Shown here: piece after piece, positions 12,634-24,138 of the stretch
How positions within the stretch are numbered: position 1 is the stretch's first letter
How the letters are laid out: each line of letters opens with the position of its first letter
Source of the DNA: Rhynchopus sp. YZ270_cl-10
Lineage: Eukaryota; Euglenozoa; Diplonemea; Diplonemida; Diplonemidae
DNA length: 64,000 bases
Direction: 5' to 3'
Assembly (NCBI GenBank): GCA_964035575.1
Contig: OZ037836.1
Location: 2,087,001-2,151,000 of the forward strand
Made by a program: the position numbers and the translations under genes
Notes under the pieces: model-generated
The model's input: the letters and a program-made list of their open reading frames with translations, nothing else
The model's database searches: none
What the model was told of the DNA's origin: nothing

Positions 12634-12830
12634 TGGGAGATCACTTACACCTTCACCACCCACATATGTACAGTTCCCCAAGCAGGGCAAGCGTGTGGGT
12701 TCCGTCGGCACTCCTCACTGCGGAGCGGATAGTCAAGGCAGTGCGTGCCCAGCTGCTCCCGAAGGACGCGTCTCTGTACCTGGTACAGTGGGAGCGTGCA
12801 TTGGGCTCAGTGGGCTCACTTGTCGCGTAC
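12634..12830 (+). pseudogene. Relic of a cyclase-receptor ectodomain
   Basis: About 200 bp align with codons around 49109-49315 of the cyclase-like receptor gene. The shared words include tgggaga.c..cttacacct, ccccaagcagggcaagcgtg and the stretch coding QLLP..(S/T)SLYLV. The frame is disrupted and the flanks are unrelated, so this is a fragment of a paralogue now lying in the 5' leader of the class A Ubl-LRR gene. A second copy is at 31309-31508. Confidence 0.75.
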
Positions 12831-12926
12831 ATGTCTGCCTTCTTCTTGTCTCCTTCCCGTTCTGCGAGTTGTGTTTCTCCTTGCCCCACCCAAAACACCT
12901 TGCACAAAACAGAGAGACACGAAACC

Positions 12927-14084
12927 ATGGAAATATGTGTGAAGAGCTTTGACGGAGAGAAGTACACAGTCGAGGTGGGTGTGGATGATACAACTGCGGA
13001 CATACGGCGGAAGGTGGCGACTGCAGCAGAGTTGTGCGAAGACGGCTTTGACATGAGCTTCGGAGAGAAGCTGCTGGCCGAAGGAGACGACACGACGCAG
13101 CTGAGTGCTGGGGACACAGTTGTGCTGACGAAGACGAAGTCGCAGAAGGACGACGCCATTGCAGCTCTTCGTGACTTGGGTGAGACAAGGCTGACGTCAG
13201 ACAGTTTCAACGGTCTGGAAGATCCCAAGCTGGTTCATATGTTTCTGCAGGCGGAGGTTGTTACTGAGATCCCTGATCAATTCTTGGAAGGTGGCACGTT
13301 CGAAGAACTTGATCTCAGTGGTGTGCCAGGTGTGACTCAAATAGAAGGAGGTTTCCTCCAATGCTGCACCTTATTGCACACTGCTGATTTATCTGGGTGG
13401 AGCAATGTGATGCGGGTTGATAATTTCTTTCTCTTCAACTGCACCTCATTGACCACACTGGATATTTCTGGGTGGCACAATGTAAGGCAAATAGGAGACG
13501 ACTTTCTCTCCTACTGCAGCGCATTGACAACACTGGATATTTCTGTGTTGAACAATGTGACGCAAATAGGAGACGATTTTTTCTCCAGCTGCAGCGCATT
13601 GCAAACCCTTGACTTGTCTGGGTGGAACAATGTGACGCGGGTTTATGAGCGCTTTCTCTTCAGCTGCACCTCACTGACCACACTGGATATTTCTGGGTGG
13701 AACAATGTGACGCAGCTTGGGCACTCTTTTCTCTCCAGCTGCAGCGCATTGCAAACCCTTGACTTGTCTGGGTGGAACAATGTAACGCGGGTTGATGATT
13801 TCTTTCTCTTCAACTGCACGTCATTGACCACACTGGATATTTCTGGGTGGAACAATGTGAGGCAAATAGGGAGGCACTTCCTCAAGAACTGCAGCGCATT
13901 GAAAACACTTGACCTATCTGGGTTGACGACTGTTCAGCACATTGGGAAAGACTTCCTAAAAGGATGCACAATACCCACAAGCAGCATCAACGTCACCGGA
14001 TCGAGCAGTGTTGTGTCAGAATATGTGCAGAGCCAGAGCGGTAGCCTCGTGGACGATACCAAGTGCAAATGTGTGTGCATGTGA
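12927..14084 (+). CDS. Ubl-LRR class A protein with CaaX-like end (copy A1)
   Basis: 385 residues. The start at 12927 is chosen because the ubiquitin-like fold begins exactly there (MEICVKSFDGEKYTVEV resembles MQIFVKTLTGKTITLEV) and because ATG is in good context; the open frame upstream is the cyclase relic. Residues 1-73 form a Ubl domain, which lacks a C-terminal Gly-Gly and so is not a processed modifier. About 75-115 is a linker. About 115-355 are 25-residue LRRs of the type FLxxCxxLTTLDISGWNNVxxIGxx. The tail ends KCKCVCM; CVCM matches a CaaX prenylation box, with further Cys available for acylation as in Ras proteins. A membrane-tethered adaptor is likely (inference). The partners are unknown. 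Confidence 0.85.
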   Translation: MEICVKSFDGEKYTVEVGVDDTTADIRRKVATAAELCEDGFDMSFGEKLLAEGDDTTQLSAGDTVVLTKTKSQKDDAIAALRDLGETRLTSDSFNGLEDPKLVHMFLQAEVVTEIPDQFLEGGTFEELDLSGVPGVTQIEGGFLQCCTLLHTADLSGWSNVMRVDNFFLFNCTSLTTLDISGWHNVRQIGDDFLSYCSALTTLDISVLNNVTQIGDDFFSSCSALQTLDLSGWNNVTRVYERFLFSCTSLTTLDISGWNNVTQLGHSFLSSCSALQTLDLSGWNNVTRVDDFFLFNCTSLTTLDISGWNNVRQIGRHFLKNCSALKTLDLSGLTTVQHIGKDFLKGCTIPTSSINVTGSSSVVSEYVQSQSGSLVDDTKCKCVCM

Positions 14085-15066
14085 GGCATGTGCATCTTTC
14101 GAGAGGCTAGGCGCTCATTGCGATGTTCAGAGAACGAATTTTACATTGCACGTTGCACTTTGCCCAAATATGATACTAGAGATATGTTTTTTTATGCACA
14201 GTTCTTTGCATCCTTGCGTGCGTACACTGATACAACCAAGCATGTTGTTGTTTTATACTAAGTTACGACAAATGCTTTGTCACAACACAGTTTTGTGGTG
14301 GGAAATGACTCTTTAATAAGCCAATTGTCTTTTTCTATGCAACATGTTAGACCGTTTGGTCTGGGAGGGTTTAGGATTCTTCTTTGTCTCAGTGATATGT
14401 TGAGCAATTACGAGAGGTGTTTGCCGTATTTTATTCGGACAAATACTTTGTGGTGGGAAATGATTAAAACATCTGAGACTTGTCGTTTATTCCCTTTCCC
14501 CTATTATTGTGCACTCACCTCATTTCTGTACTTCAGGCTAAGGGTTTTTTCCCCTTTTGACATCCTTTTCTGGACGTTTTGGGGGGTAGGAAAAAAGCGT
14601 ATGACGTGGGCAGCGTACCAACTAAACAAAAGATGAAAGGGGTTTTCATTATTTGTCACACAGAAGGTGTGTGAGGTCTGTTTTAGCGATTTTTTACCTC
14701 ACGTTTTTAGAATCAACGTAGTATGCACGTTACGATGTTATTGCCTTCCCCCTTTATTGTGCACTCGCCTCATTTCTGTACTTCAAGCAAAAGTGTTTTT
14801 TCCTTGTTGACATTAATTTCTGGGCGTGTTGAAGAGAACTATATAAAATGGAAGAATCCTGTTCATTCAAGTTCAAGGGGAAAACCTCGTGATTTTCCTC
14901 GCAACCGCGTGTGGTGACGTTGCTGCGTTCGTACGACCTCGACCAATGCTTTCCTCCACGCACTCCGTGCCTTCTTCCCACCATGATTGCCTCCTTCAGT
15001 GTTCTGATGTCCTCTCCTACTCCCACAACCCCACCACACAACAGAGCAACACAAAAGGACGACAAA
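14085..15066. other. Spacer between class A and class B genes, with class B leader
   Basis: No supported gene. 14085-14520 recurs after copy A2 (32669-33110). 14950-15066 is the pyrimidine-rich leader common to class B genes; an upstream ATG at 14983 is in frame with 15067 and would add 28 residues. Confidence 0.7.
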
Positions 15067-16182
15067 ATGGACGTAACCATCAAGAGGTACGACGACAACT
15101 TGTTCATAATCGAGGTGGGTGTGGATGACACAACGGAGACGATGCGGCAGAAGGTGGCGTCTGCAGTGAGGTTGGCTGAGGACAGCTTCCACATGGGCTT
15201 CGGAGGGAAGGACGAAGGAGAGGACATCACGCAGCTGAGTGCTGGAGACACAATCATCCTCACGAAAACTGCTAAGTACGCAGCTCGAGCAGAGCTTCAT
15301 GCGTTGGGTGAGACGGACATCACTGCAGAGCGGTTGGAGGAGGTGGAGGATCCTGAGGTGGCGTGTTTGCTTCTGCAGGCGGAGGTTGCGACTGTCATTC
15401 CTGATGACTTCTTGTCGGGTTCATCATTAACGAGACTTGATCTGAGTGCTGTGTCGTGTGTGACGGAGGTTGGTGATAGGTTTCTGTACGATTGCACAAC
15501 GTTGACAAGCATCGACCTGTCAGGGTTGAGCAATGTGACGCGCATCGGTAGCTGCTTTCTCTCCGACTGCAAAGGCTTAACCACTCTGGATCTTTCGCCA
15601 CTCAGCAACTTGATGCGCATCGATAGCTCCTTTCTCTCCGACTGCAAAGGTTTAACCACTCTGGATCTTTCGCCACTCAGCAACTTGACAGAAATCGATG
15701 AAGGCTTTCTCTACTGCTGCAAAGGTTTAACCACTCTGGATCTTTCGCCACTCAGCAACTTGACGCGCATCGGTAGCTTCTTTCTCTACGACTGCAAAGG
15801 TTTAACCACTCTGGATCTTTCGCCACTCAGCAACTTGACAGAACTCGGTTACTACTTTCTCTCCGACTGCAAAGGTTTAACCACTCTGGATCTTTCGCCA
15901 CTCAGCAACGTGACAGAATTCGGTAACCACTTTCTCAGCAGCTGCAAAGGCTTAACCACTCTGGATCTTTCGCCACTCAGCAGGGTTAAGGTTGTTGGTT
16001 CGCACTTTCTTACGAACTGCACTTCGTTGAAGAGTATTCACCTTACCGGCTGCAGCAGTGCTGTGTCCGACGCAGTGAGGAACAACAAGAAGCTGAGCAA
16101 ACTTGTGGTTGAAGCACGTCCGAAACGCAGCAGAGACGAATCACCCCAGCAAGCACACAAACGGCAGAGACACGCACAATGA
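15067..16182 (+). CDS. Ubl-LRR class B protein with nuclear signal (copy B2)
   Basis: 371 residues. Start 15067 (MDVTIKRYDDNLFIIEVGVD) is common to all class B copies. Residues 1-72 are a ubiquitin-like domain without a terminal Gly-Gly. A short helical linker (ALGETDITAERLEEVEDPEV) leads to LRRs from about residue 115. The first two units are irregular (LTRLDLSAVSCVTEVG, LTSIDLSGLSNVTRIG), then near-identical 25-residue units FLxxCKGLTTLDLSPLSNLTxxG follow, and a capping unit. The tail carries KRSRDESPQQAHKRQR, a bipartite nuclear signal. Likely role: a nuclear protein-binding adaptor. No enzymatic motif is seen. The neighbouring A1 gene and the paired copies A2-B3 suggest the two classes were duplicated together. 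Confidence 0.9.
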   Translation: MDVTIKRYDDNLFIIEVGVDDTTETMRQKVASAVRLAEDSFHMGFGGKDEGEDITQLSAGDTIILTKTAKYAARAELHALGETDITAERLEEVEDPEVACLLLQAEVATVIPDDFLSGSSLTRLDLSAVSCVTEVGDRFLYDCTTLTSIDLSGLSNVTRIGSCFLSDCKGLTTLDLSPLSNLMRIDSSFLSDCKGLTTLDLSPLSNLTEIDEGFLYCCKGLTTLDLSPLSNLTRIGSFFLYDCKGLTTLDLSPLSNLTELGYYFLSDCKGLTTLDLSPLSNVTEFGNHFLSSCKGLTTLDLSPLSRVKVVGSHFLTNCTSLKSIHLTGCSSAVSDAVRNNKKLSKLVVEARPKRSRDESPQQAHKRQRHAQ

Positions 16183-16580
16183 CGATGAGGTTTACAGGGA
16201 GGGTGGTTTCAGCCTCGCAATTGACGAGTTTCGCGGTACCAAGTGGTGGCTCACGTGCTATTTGTGTTTGAGGAAGCCTGCTATGTAGCACAGCACCAAA
16301 GGCAAAGCAGACGTGGTGGCAGTTTAGTGAGGACACATCAGTTGGCAAATGTTTGTTTAATGTTGATGAGGGTAGCATCGGTTTGTAATGTGGTCCACGT
16401 TTTTGTGGGAATTGTCAAGATCTTGATCACAAAGATGAAGATTTGGGCTGTGTGAAATGTTTGTCTTGTTTGCCTTGTCGGGTGTGTGCACTGTATGTGA
16501 AACAACTGTGGATCTGCAGGTACGTGCTCTGATGTTTATTCAGTGTGGTGTGTTGTGGTTTTGTTATGTTTTTACGCTTT
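16183..16580 (+). repeat. Class B downstream module, copy 2 (partial)
   Basis: It matches the first 370 or so bases of the module seen after other class B genes, then breaks off at about 16580 into unrelated pyrimidine-rich sequence. Like copy 1 at 208 it retains the 'ggtaccaagtggtggctcac' segment that copies 3-6 lack, so B1 and B2 share a more recent ancestor in this region. Confidence 0.75.
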
Positions 16581-16791
16581 TTCCACCTGATTTTTTTTAA
16601 CCAAAAGAAAACCGACGCAGGAGCTTTTCTTGGAACTGTTTTATTCTCCTCACCCCAACAACAACATCACATTCAGAAAAACACTGTTTTTTCGTTTTTA
16701 TTCGCTTTCTTTTCTTCTTCCTCACACTTTGTTACTGTGAAGAAAAATTTTTTCGTTTCCCTCCCTCCCTCCCAATTTTGTGTTTTTTGCT

Positions 16792-16992
16792 TCAGTGTTT
16801 CCATGCGTAGGGTCCGAGTTGGCCTAGTGGACCTGAAATTCAGTGTGTTCATGCGTAGGGTCCGAGTTGGCCTAGTGAACCTGAATACCCCTTTTGCTTC
16901 AGTGTTTCCATGCGTAGGGTCCGAGTTGGCCTAGTGGACCTGAAATTCAGTGTGTTCCATGTGTAGGGTCCGAGTTGGCCTAGTGGACCTGA
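16792..16992 (+). repeat. Minisatellite, four units
   Basis: Four units share cgtagggtccgagttggcc followed by tagtggacctga. Unit length alternates between about 52 and 62 bp because two units carry an additional 'taccccttttgcttc'-type insert. Non-coding. Confidence 0.9.
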
Positions 16993-17468
16993 ACCAATCC
17001 TCCTTTCAACTTTCTTTGCGTCAGGTGTTCCATGTGATCAAAACCCATTAAAAACACCGTTGGGAGGCATTGAGAGGGTGGGAAAAGTGCCGGGGGCACT
17101 AGATTTGCAGTTCTACGCCAAGTCCGCTCTAAAATCCTTGTGTAGACGCAGTGGAATGGCAGTAAAGGCAAAGCGCCGTATCCACTGTGGAATGGGCCTG
17201 CTGAAGGGTCCTCAGAGGCGATTCTGCAAGTCCTGGGGAGATTGAGTTTAAGAAAACACGCGAAAAGGGGAGGAAAGTGACGTGTGTGGTATTGGGCCTC
17301 CCACGCGTCCTCCTCGCGGGTCATTGCGTACGACTTGTCGTCAAGCAGTCTGGCCTTGCCACATTGGAGCAGTGTGCCTAAGCTCCCAATACGGTATTCC
17401 TTGCCCTTGTGGGCTGTGGACACCCCACTCTTGCCGCTGTATATTGTGGCGTGCCTGGCTGTATCCAC
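16980..17468 (-). CDS. Unrecognised minus-strand open frame, possible gene remnant
   Basis: An open frame of about 160 codons runs against the direction of all confident genes; it opens with a GTG-type codon and stays open further upstream without an ATG. Its N-terminal half has protein-like composition (GKSGVSTAHKGKEYRIGSL, then ARLLDDKSYAMTREEDAWE). I do not recognise the family. It abuts the inverted-repeat element at 17578, so it may be a fragment of a mobile-element gene. Chance remains possible. Confidence 0.25.
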   Translation of the reverse strand: MDTARHATIYSGKSGVSTAHKGKEYRIGSLGTLLQCGKARLLDDKSYAMTREEDAWEAQYHTRHFPPLFACFLKLNLPRTCRIASEDPSAGPFHSGYGALPLLPFHCVYTRILERTWRRTANLVPPALFPPSQCLPTVFLMGFDHMEHLTQRKLKGGLVQVH

Positions 17469-17577
17469 GAGGGATGTCTCTTTCCTCCCACAATAATATG
17501 AGCGTGGGGTCTGAAGAAGATAAAGAAGACGAGGCAGATGCGGGGTGGTGCTTTAGTCGAGTCTATTACTGGATACC

Positions 17578-18505
17578 TATATCACCCATTCCATGAAATT
17601 CCGTATACTTTTGCAAAAAAGTCACTCAGAGAACCCAGATGCAAATTTTTTATCGTCCGACCCCGCATTTGATTCATTTTGACTCCCCGGATCTGAGAAT
17701 ATTTTTTTCAAAAAAAATAAAAAAAAAATTCCATCCGAGGATGTGTGGGAGAGTTTTGGGTCCGGCGCTCCCAGTTATCTCGACAATTTCCTGGTCACAA
17801 AAACCCCCCAAAACACCGCTAGTGTGAATTTCCGAGCTCAGCGCTTTTCATTAAAAAAAAAATCGAGAAGATTAGTGGAGTAGAAGTTGTCTACTTTTTT
17901 TACCATGGGTAATTTTGCACTATAGCTGTATATAGCAGGGCAAATTACCTTGGAAAATGGGGTGTTCGCCGCTAGTATATGGTAGTACCCTGGTCGCCTT
18001 CTGCGTCTACCCGTTGGTCGTGCGACCCCGGAATTGCAAGATATTGCAATGCATCTTTCAAACGCGTGCTTGGGCAATTTTTTTGTTGACGAAAGCGTGG
18101 CCTTAAAATATAGAGGGATTCCTCTGTAAAAGGGGCACCATAAGGCACTTCCTAGTAGGTACCTTCCGCCTAAGAACTGCCCAAAAAATAATAGACATCA
18201 ACAGATGCATAAAAAAAATCGTCCGACCCCGGAATTGAAAGATTTCGTACCCGATCTTCCAAAAAATGAGAAAAAATATTATTTTTGGGGACCTGGGCCC
18301 CTGTTAAAATTATGTGTCCACGGACGACATCGTTTGCGGAAATATAAAGTATTTTTTTGTTGTCGAAAATGCGCTAGTGTGAATTTCCGAGCTCGGCGCT
18401 TTCAATTAAAAAAAAAATCGATAAGATTAGTGGAGTAGAAGTTGTCTAGTTTCTTTACCAAAAACAGGGGTTTTGTATACGGTTTTTCGTGGAATGGGTG
18501 ATATA
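17578..18505. mobile_element. Small inverted-repeat element (MITE-like), 928 bp
   Basis: 31-bp terminal inverted repeats at 17578-17608 and 18475-18505 match at about 28 of 31 positions; both start TATATCACCCATTCCA. The interior has no ORF worth calling and contains a direct repeat of about 90 bp (about 17815-17900 and 18371-18460, both with gcgctagtgtgaatttccga or a close form). TA at each outer edge would suit a TA-target element, but the edge is not certain. Confidence 0.75.
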
Positions 18506-19117
18506 CGTGTCTAGTACAGGGCTATTGAAGGCTGAACTGCAAAACCAAGGGGGGAACTGGGCATTGCAATATCTGGAAAGTCATACGAGGCGTTTTTTTC
18601 AAAAGGGAAGATACCCTGAGGGACCGGGTGAGGCAGTGACGGCACATCTGCTCGATAATTTACACCCGACTAATTTTCCTCCTTGAATTGATCACTCCCT
18701 GGACTATTAATAGTGTAGGTACCTCAGCGTGTGTATACATTGGTCACTACGACCCACAAAATACAGATGCCACGTGACCGTCTTGTCTTGTTTTGGCTGT
18801 ATTCAAACGCAATTAGATGATATTAGTCGAGATGTGTCATTTACTTCCTAAAATATGAGTCATGGGCTGTTGCCATGCCCATATCTCGTTTATGTGCTAA
18901 AAAATAGGAATAGGCAAGGTACAAACCCTGTCCCACGACCCCTTTTTTTTTCGGGATTTTGATTTTCTGGTCACTTCTGGTCACTATTTTTGGTATTTTC
19001 GGGCCTCCAGGACGTTTTTCGGGGGGTCTTGGGTAGTGACTTGTGGGGTCGGACACTGCGCTGCGCGTAGAATTAAAAAACCCTGAAAAAGTGCAGTGTC
19101 CTCCCCTTGTGACCCCC
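18506..19117. other. No feature seen
   Basis: Non-coding, homopolymer-rich sequence between two inverted-repeat elements. I see no ORF, repeat or RNA gene that I can support. Confidence 0.5.
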
Positions 19118-19952
19118 CCTAGGCATAGGTGCCCGCCGAGTCGTTTTTGGGCGAGTTGTCGGAACTTTACGATTTCACCTAACAACTCGCCCAAAAACTC
19201 GGACAACTCGGCCACAACTCGCCCTATACTCGGCACAACTCGCCCTATACTCGGCACAACTCGGCCACAACTCGGCCACAACTCGCCCATTTTTACAGGC
19301 AAAAACATACAGGGATGGGAGGTGACGTTGTAAGGTTACACACATGTAACGTTGGTACAACACATAATCTCAAGAAAAACAACCAGGGCTAAGGCCAAAC
19401 GCCACTCATTACATGCACCTTGTCATATGACTAGTCATAGGTGGTAACTAGGTCGTGGTGGTCCATGGGCCACCGTGCACACTCACGGTTTTTGGTAATT
19501 GCTGGGGGGAATGGGATATACTCCGTACATGGATACCCACACAGAACACACGGTTCCCCAGACATCTGTCAGGCAATCACTGATTCACTTCACACAGGTC
19601 GGGCAGGCGCTGCCTGCCCATCCTCTTTTCCTGTCTGCTATCGATTCCAGGTTCACAACGTTCACACGTTTAGTCAAAATGCTTTGGGCGACGACTTCCT
19701 TTGGGATACACAAAACCACACAAAGCGCACATTCACAGACCAGCTGTGAAGCGTGGGATGCACAAGATAAAACGTGATGTGGTGTACCTGTGTACCTGTG
19801 TACCTGTGTACCTGTGTACCTGTGTACCTGTGTTTTTGTAGCCATAAAAAATCCCAAAAAAAAACAACTCGCCCAAAAAAAATGGGCGAGTTGTTGGCCG
19901 AATTTGGGCGAGTTGCCGAGTTGTTTTAACTCGCCGGGCACCTATGCCTAGG
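19118..19952. mobile_element. Inverted-repeat element with ACTCG-rich ends, 835 bp
   Basis: The ends cctaggcataggtgcccgcc (from 19118) and its reverse complement (to 19952) match at 23 of 24 bases. Just inside both ends lie variants of 'gggcgagttg' / 'caactcgccc', expanded on the left into a small minisatellite (about 19180-19290). There is no transposase; a non-autonomous element is likely. Its outermost AGGCATA is shared with the larger element that begins at 19950. Confidence 0.75.
19793..19830 (+). repeat. 8-bp array (GTACCTGT)n
   Basis: Nearly five units of 8 bp. The same word recurs as three units at about 22964-22989, beside the right-hand 9-bp array. Confidence 0.9.
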
Positions 19953-20572
19953 CATACCGTGCAGACGAGTCGTCTACTCGTCTATCCTCGTCTTTTTGGG
20001 TCACGACCCAAAAACTCGTCTTTTTACTCGTCTATCCTCGTCTTGACGAGTGCTGTACTCGTCTCATACTCGTTTGTTAGGCCCTGTGAGGTGCTCACGG
20101 GTGAGGTGCTCACGGGTGAGCGTTGTCCGGCCAGCCAGTAGACCTCTTCGTCGGTGTCTTTCTGTGTCTTGCAGTTGACAGTACCAAAGTCCATTATTAA
20201 TGTACTTTTGAGTAACCCGTACAACTGTCTCGTGTGTTCCAGTGTGTCGATGTTGTCTGGTGATCGATATTGCTCTCCATCCGCACGTATAAACGTGCTG
20301 CAACACAAACGTTCCACCGACGTTACCTACAACTAAGGGGAGGGGGAGGGGGAGGGGACTCGTTACCTGCACGGTGGCTTGGTCAGGTGACTGACCAGGC
20401 TCTGACCAAGCTAAAAACATGACCAAGGGGGCTTGGTCATGACCAAACCCCCCCTTGGTCATGACCAAGGGGGGGCTTGGTCAGACCAGGCCCCCCCTTG
20501 GTCATGACGGGTAAAAATGCACGGTGGGGGGTTTGAAACCCGCAAAAAAAAACAAAATAAGAGCACAAAGCA

Positions 20573-21014
20573 TGTATACTGTGTATACTGTGTATACTGT
20601 GTATACTGTGTATACTGTGTATACTGTGTATACTGTGTATACTGTGTATACTGTGTATACTGTGTATACTGTGTATACTGTGTATACTGTGTATACTGTG
20701 TATACTGTGTATACTGTGTATACTGTGTATACTGTGTATACTGTGTATACTGTGTATACTGTGTATACTGTGTATACTGTGTATACTGTGTATACTGTGT
20801 ATACTGTGTATACTGTGTATACTGTGTATACTGTGTATACTGTGTATACTGTGTATACTGTGTATACTGTGTATACTGTGTATACTGTGTATACTGTGTA
20901 TACTGTGTATACTGTGTATACTGTGTATACTGTGTATACTGTGTATACTGTGTATACTGTGTATACTGTGTATACTGTGTATACTGTGTATACTGTGTAT
21001 ACTGTGTATACTGT
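20573..21014 (+). repeat. 9-bp array (TATACTGTG)n, about 49 units
   Basis: An uninterrupted array with essentially no variants. It is open in several frames simply because of the unit, so the long ORFs across it are not genes. Confidence 0.95.
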
Positions 21015-21354
21015 ACGCGAGATACCACAGCACAGGACTTCATAAGCTCTCACGGCTCCCACTAGTTCTCACTAAGCTCTCACAGCTCTCAGTAAGCTCA
21101 CAGACTGTGTTACGTGTCTCACGGCCGTTCGGTTGTGCACCCAGGTACCCAGACCCATGCAGTGAAGAAGTCTAAATGGGAGCTGTCTAAGTATAAGTCT
21201 GATCCTGAGCCCAAATCTGCCCGGACTTATAGGGTCATCGGACTTATGCACGGGGGGGGAGTAGGTAAATAAATAAAAGCCCGCTCCCCCGCAAAATACA
21301 GAGAGAACGACCATTTTTTTTACCTGATTTTCATTAACCCGTCATTGACCCCTC

Positions 21355-21561
21355 ATGGTGAGAGCACCAAACAGACGACGAATTAGATGTAGTCGGAGAG
21401 GAGGAGTGTGTGGGGTAATGGTAAAAAACGGAACGACACAGCACATGCAACACCACCCCAGTTTCTTTAAAGAGAAGCACCGTTGCAAACTTTGCTGGGA
21501 AGTTTTTGAAACCGAAGACACATGGCGAAACCATGTCGCAACATGTCCAGACAGGAAATAA
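21355..21561 (+). CDS. Small zinc-finger protein (68 residues)
   Basis: ATG at 21355, TAA at 21559-21561. The N-terminal half is basic (MVRAPNRRRIRCSRRGG); the C-terminal half holds CKLCWEVFETEDTWRNHVATC, a CxxC...HxxxxC zinc finger of C2HC type that ends shortly before the stop. The finger has the spacing of a compact DNA- or RNA-binding finger. It sits in the core of the nested inverted-repeat element, so it may be a product of that element, such as a DNA-binding accessory protein. A functional role is inference; the finger itself is clear. Confidence 0.5.
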   Translation: MVRAPNRRRIRCSRRGGVCGVMVKNGTTQHMQHHPSFFKEKHRCKLCWEVFETEDTWRNHVATCPDRK

Positions 21562-22163
21562 TAAAGCCAAAATCGGGCTGGGGAGGTCATCAACTATGCC
21601 AAGAATTCAAGGAAAATATCAGATATTTTGGGTTCTACCTGTCATGCAGTACGCAGTGTACTTTCGCTACAAAAACTATTTTACGAGTTTTGCTTGCCAA
21701 AACGAGTTGGTAATTAATGTTGTTTCACGAGCGCAGTGAGTGTGACATACATAGAATAACCCATTTACTTCGCGCGATTTTGCGGTCATGTAACCGACAA
21801 AGTATTTCACGCGTGAAATGAACACGTCGTAGCGGAAACACGTCGTTTGCGGACAACAACGGGGGGTTAAAGTCAGTCACTACTATAGCCATTAACTCAG
21901 GGAGCATAGCTAGTGCAAGAAATTCGAAGCCAGTGCACAATTTGTTTGTGTAGCGCGAGGCACTCTTTTTTAATAAAGTTCCTGCAGTTGCTATGCACTG
22001 TTATTTCTTAGGATTTATCATGATACAGCGTAACATAGTGGATTCGCCTGGTCGACACAACCTTTGATAGATATGGGATAACCAACCCCCTTCAGCCCCT
22101 CGTGGGTTCACTGAACAAGCCCTAGTGGTAGTTAAACGCGATTGAACATTTAAATTCCTAGAG

Positions 22164-22454
22164 ATGAAAGAACAAGACTGTACCCGCGCATCAAAATTGT
22201 GGAAAACTTTGCACCCCAAACACCCTCAACAACGCCCGCCAAAAGGCGCCCCCTGTTGCTGGGAGTTGGTTCTCATGTTTGATACCTGCACAGCGGGCAT
22301 TCCTGAGTCCAACGCGTGTTTGCCCTGCAGCGCTGCCTCCAATCTTTTTATAATTGACAACAAGTTATTTTATCAAAAAGTACCACCAGGCCCTGTCTTC
22401 GTGCACCTTAGGTGCAACGCCGCAGAGAAACAAAACGGATTGAAAAAGCCTTAG
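22164..22454 (+). CDS. Unrecognised 96-residue ORF in element core
   Basis: ATG to TAG with no recognised domain; five Cys residues lie between residues 30 and 60. It is in the same orientation as the zinc-finger ORF 0.6 kb upstream. It could be a small element-borne protein or chance. Confidence 0.2.
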   Translation: MKEQDCTRASKLWKTLHPKHPQQRPPKGAPCCWELVLMFDTCTAGIPESNACLPCSAASNLFIIDNKLFYQKVPPGPVFVHLRCNAAEKQNGLKKP

Positions 22455-22733
22455 TTTAAAGATAGAAGCTTGATTGTTTTCTTTGAGTACTCAATTAACC
22501 AGAACAACCGTACTTCAGTTTAACACATTTTTTCACCTTTTTGTTTTCCGGCTTGGAGCGCACAAACAACATGGATAACCAACTTTTTGCAGGTTCAAAA
22601 ACGATGGCAGTAGGCATCTTCTCGCTTCAGAGCACTATGCGCTTGTTGCAGCTTGACGTTGGGAGAAGTCTCACCACTACAAGCTGAGGGTTTGTTGAAG
22701 GCCTTCACGGCAACCTCGTTGAGAGGAGGTGGC

Positions 22734-22856
22734 GTGTCCAAACTTAGTGAATTGTTGTAACGCTCAGTGACTTGTCCAAACTTAGTTACTTGTTGTAACG
22801 CTTAGTGACTTGTCCACGTGGGTGGCATGTCCACTCTTAGTTACTTGTTGTAAATA
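22734..22856 (+). repeat. Three imperfect units of about 42 bp
   Basis: Units share 'gtccaaacttagt' or a close form and 'acttgttgtaa'. The third unit has an insertion containing cacgtgggtggcat. A related pair of segments with 'gagcgcacaaacaa' flanks it at about 22556 and 22866. Confidence 0.75.
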
Positions 22857-22990
22857 CGGCCCGGCTTTGAGCGCACAAACAAAAGACCCGATATTTTTGC
22901 GTGTCACATTCCCTCAATTCAAGTGTGAGTCACTCACACTTGAAGTCATGTGCCACTGCGTGGGTACCTGTGTACCTGTGTACCTGTGTT

Positions 22991-23149
22991 CACAGTACAC
23001 AGTATACACAGTATACACAGTATACACAGTATACACAGTATACACAGTATACACAGTATACACAGTATACACAGTATACACAGTATACACAGTATACACA
23101 GTATACACATACACAGTATACACAGTATACACAGTATACACAGTATACA
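22991..23149 (-). repeat. 9-bp array, inverted copy, about 17 units
   Basis: The unit is the reverse complement of that at 20573-21014, with one slipped unit (cacatacacag) near 23107. Confidence 0.95.
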
Positions 23150-23294
23150 TGCTTTGTGCTCTTATTTTGTTTTTTTTGCAGGGTTTTCAAACCCCCCACC
23201 GTGCATTTTTACCCGTCATGACCGAGGGGGGGCCTGGTCTGACCAAGCCCCCCCTTGGTCATGACCAGGCCCCCCCTCCAAGGGTGTAAATAAG

Positions 23295-24138
<844 letters not shown>

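Larger units (their letters stand above)
20475..23250. mobile_element. Inner inverted-repeat layer with 9-bp arrays in its arms
   Basis: Arms 20475-20582 and about 23140-23250 are near-perfect reverse complements (for example agagcacaaagcatgtatac against gtatacatgctttgtgctct). Each arm runs directly into an array of the same 9-bp unit in opposite orientation. The 2-kb core lies between the arrays. Confidence 0.75.

Noticed and set aside
20502-21065. Five overlapping frames of 170-200 codons (VYT, CVY, TQY, HSI repeats)
   Set aside because: Shadows of the perfect 9-bp array; unit length divisible by three keeps every frame open.
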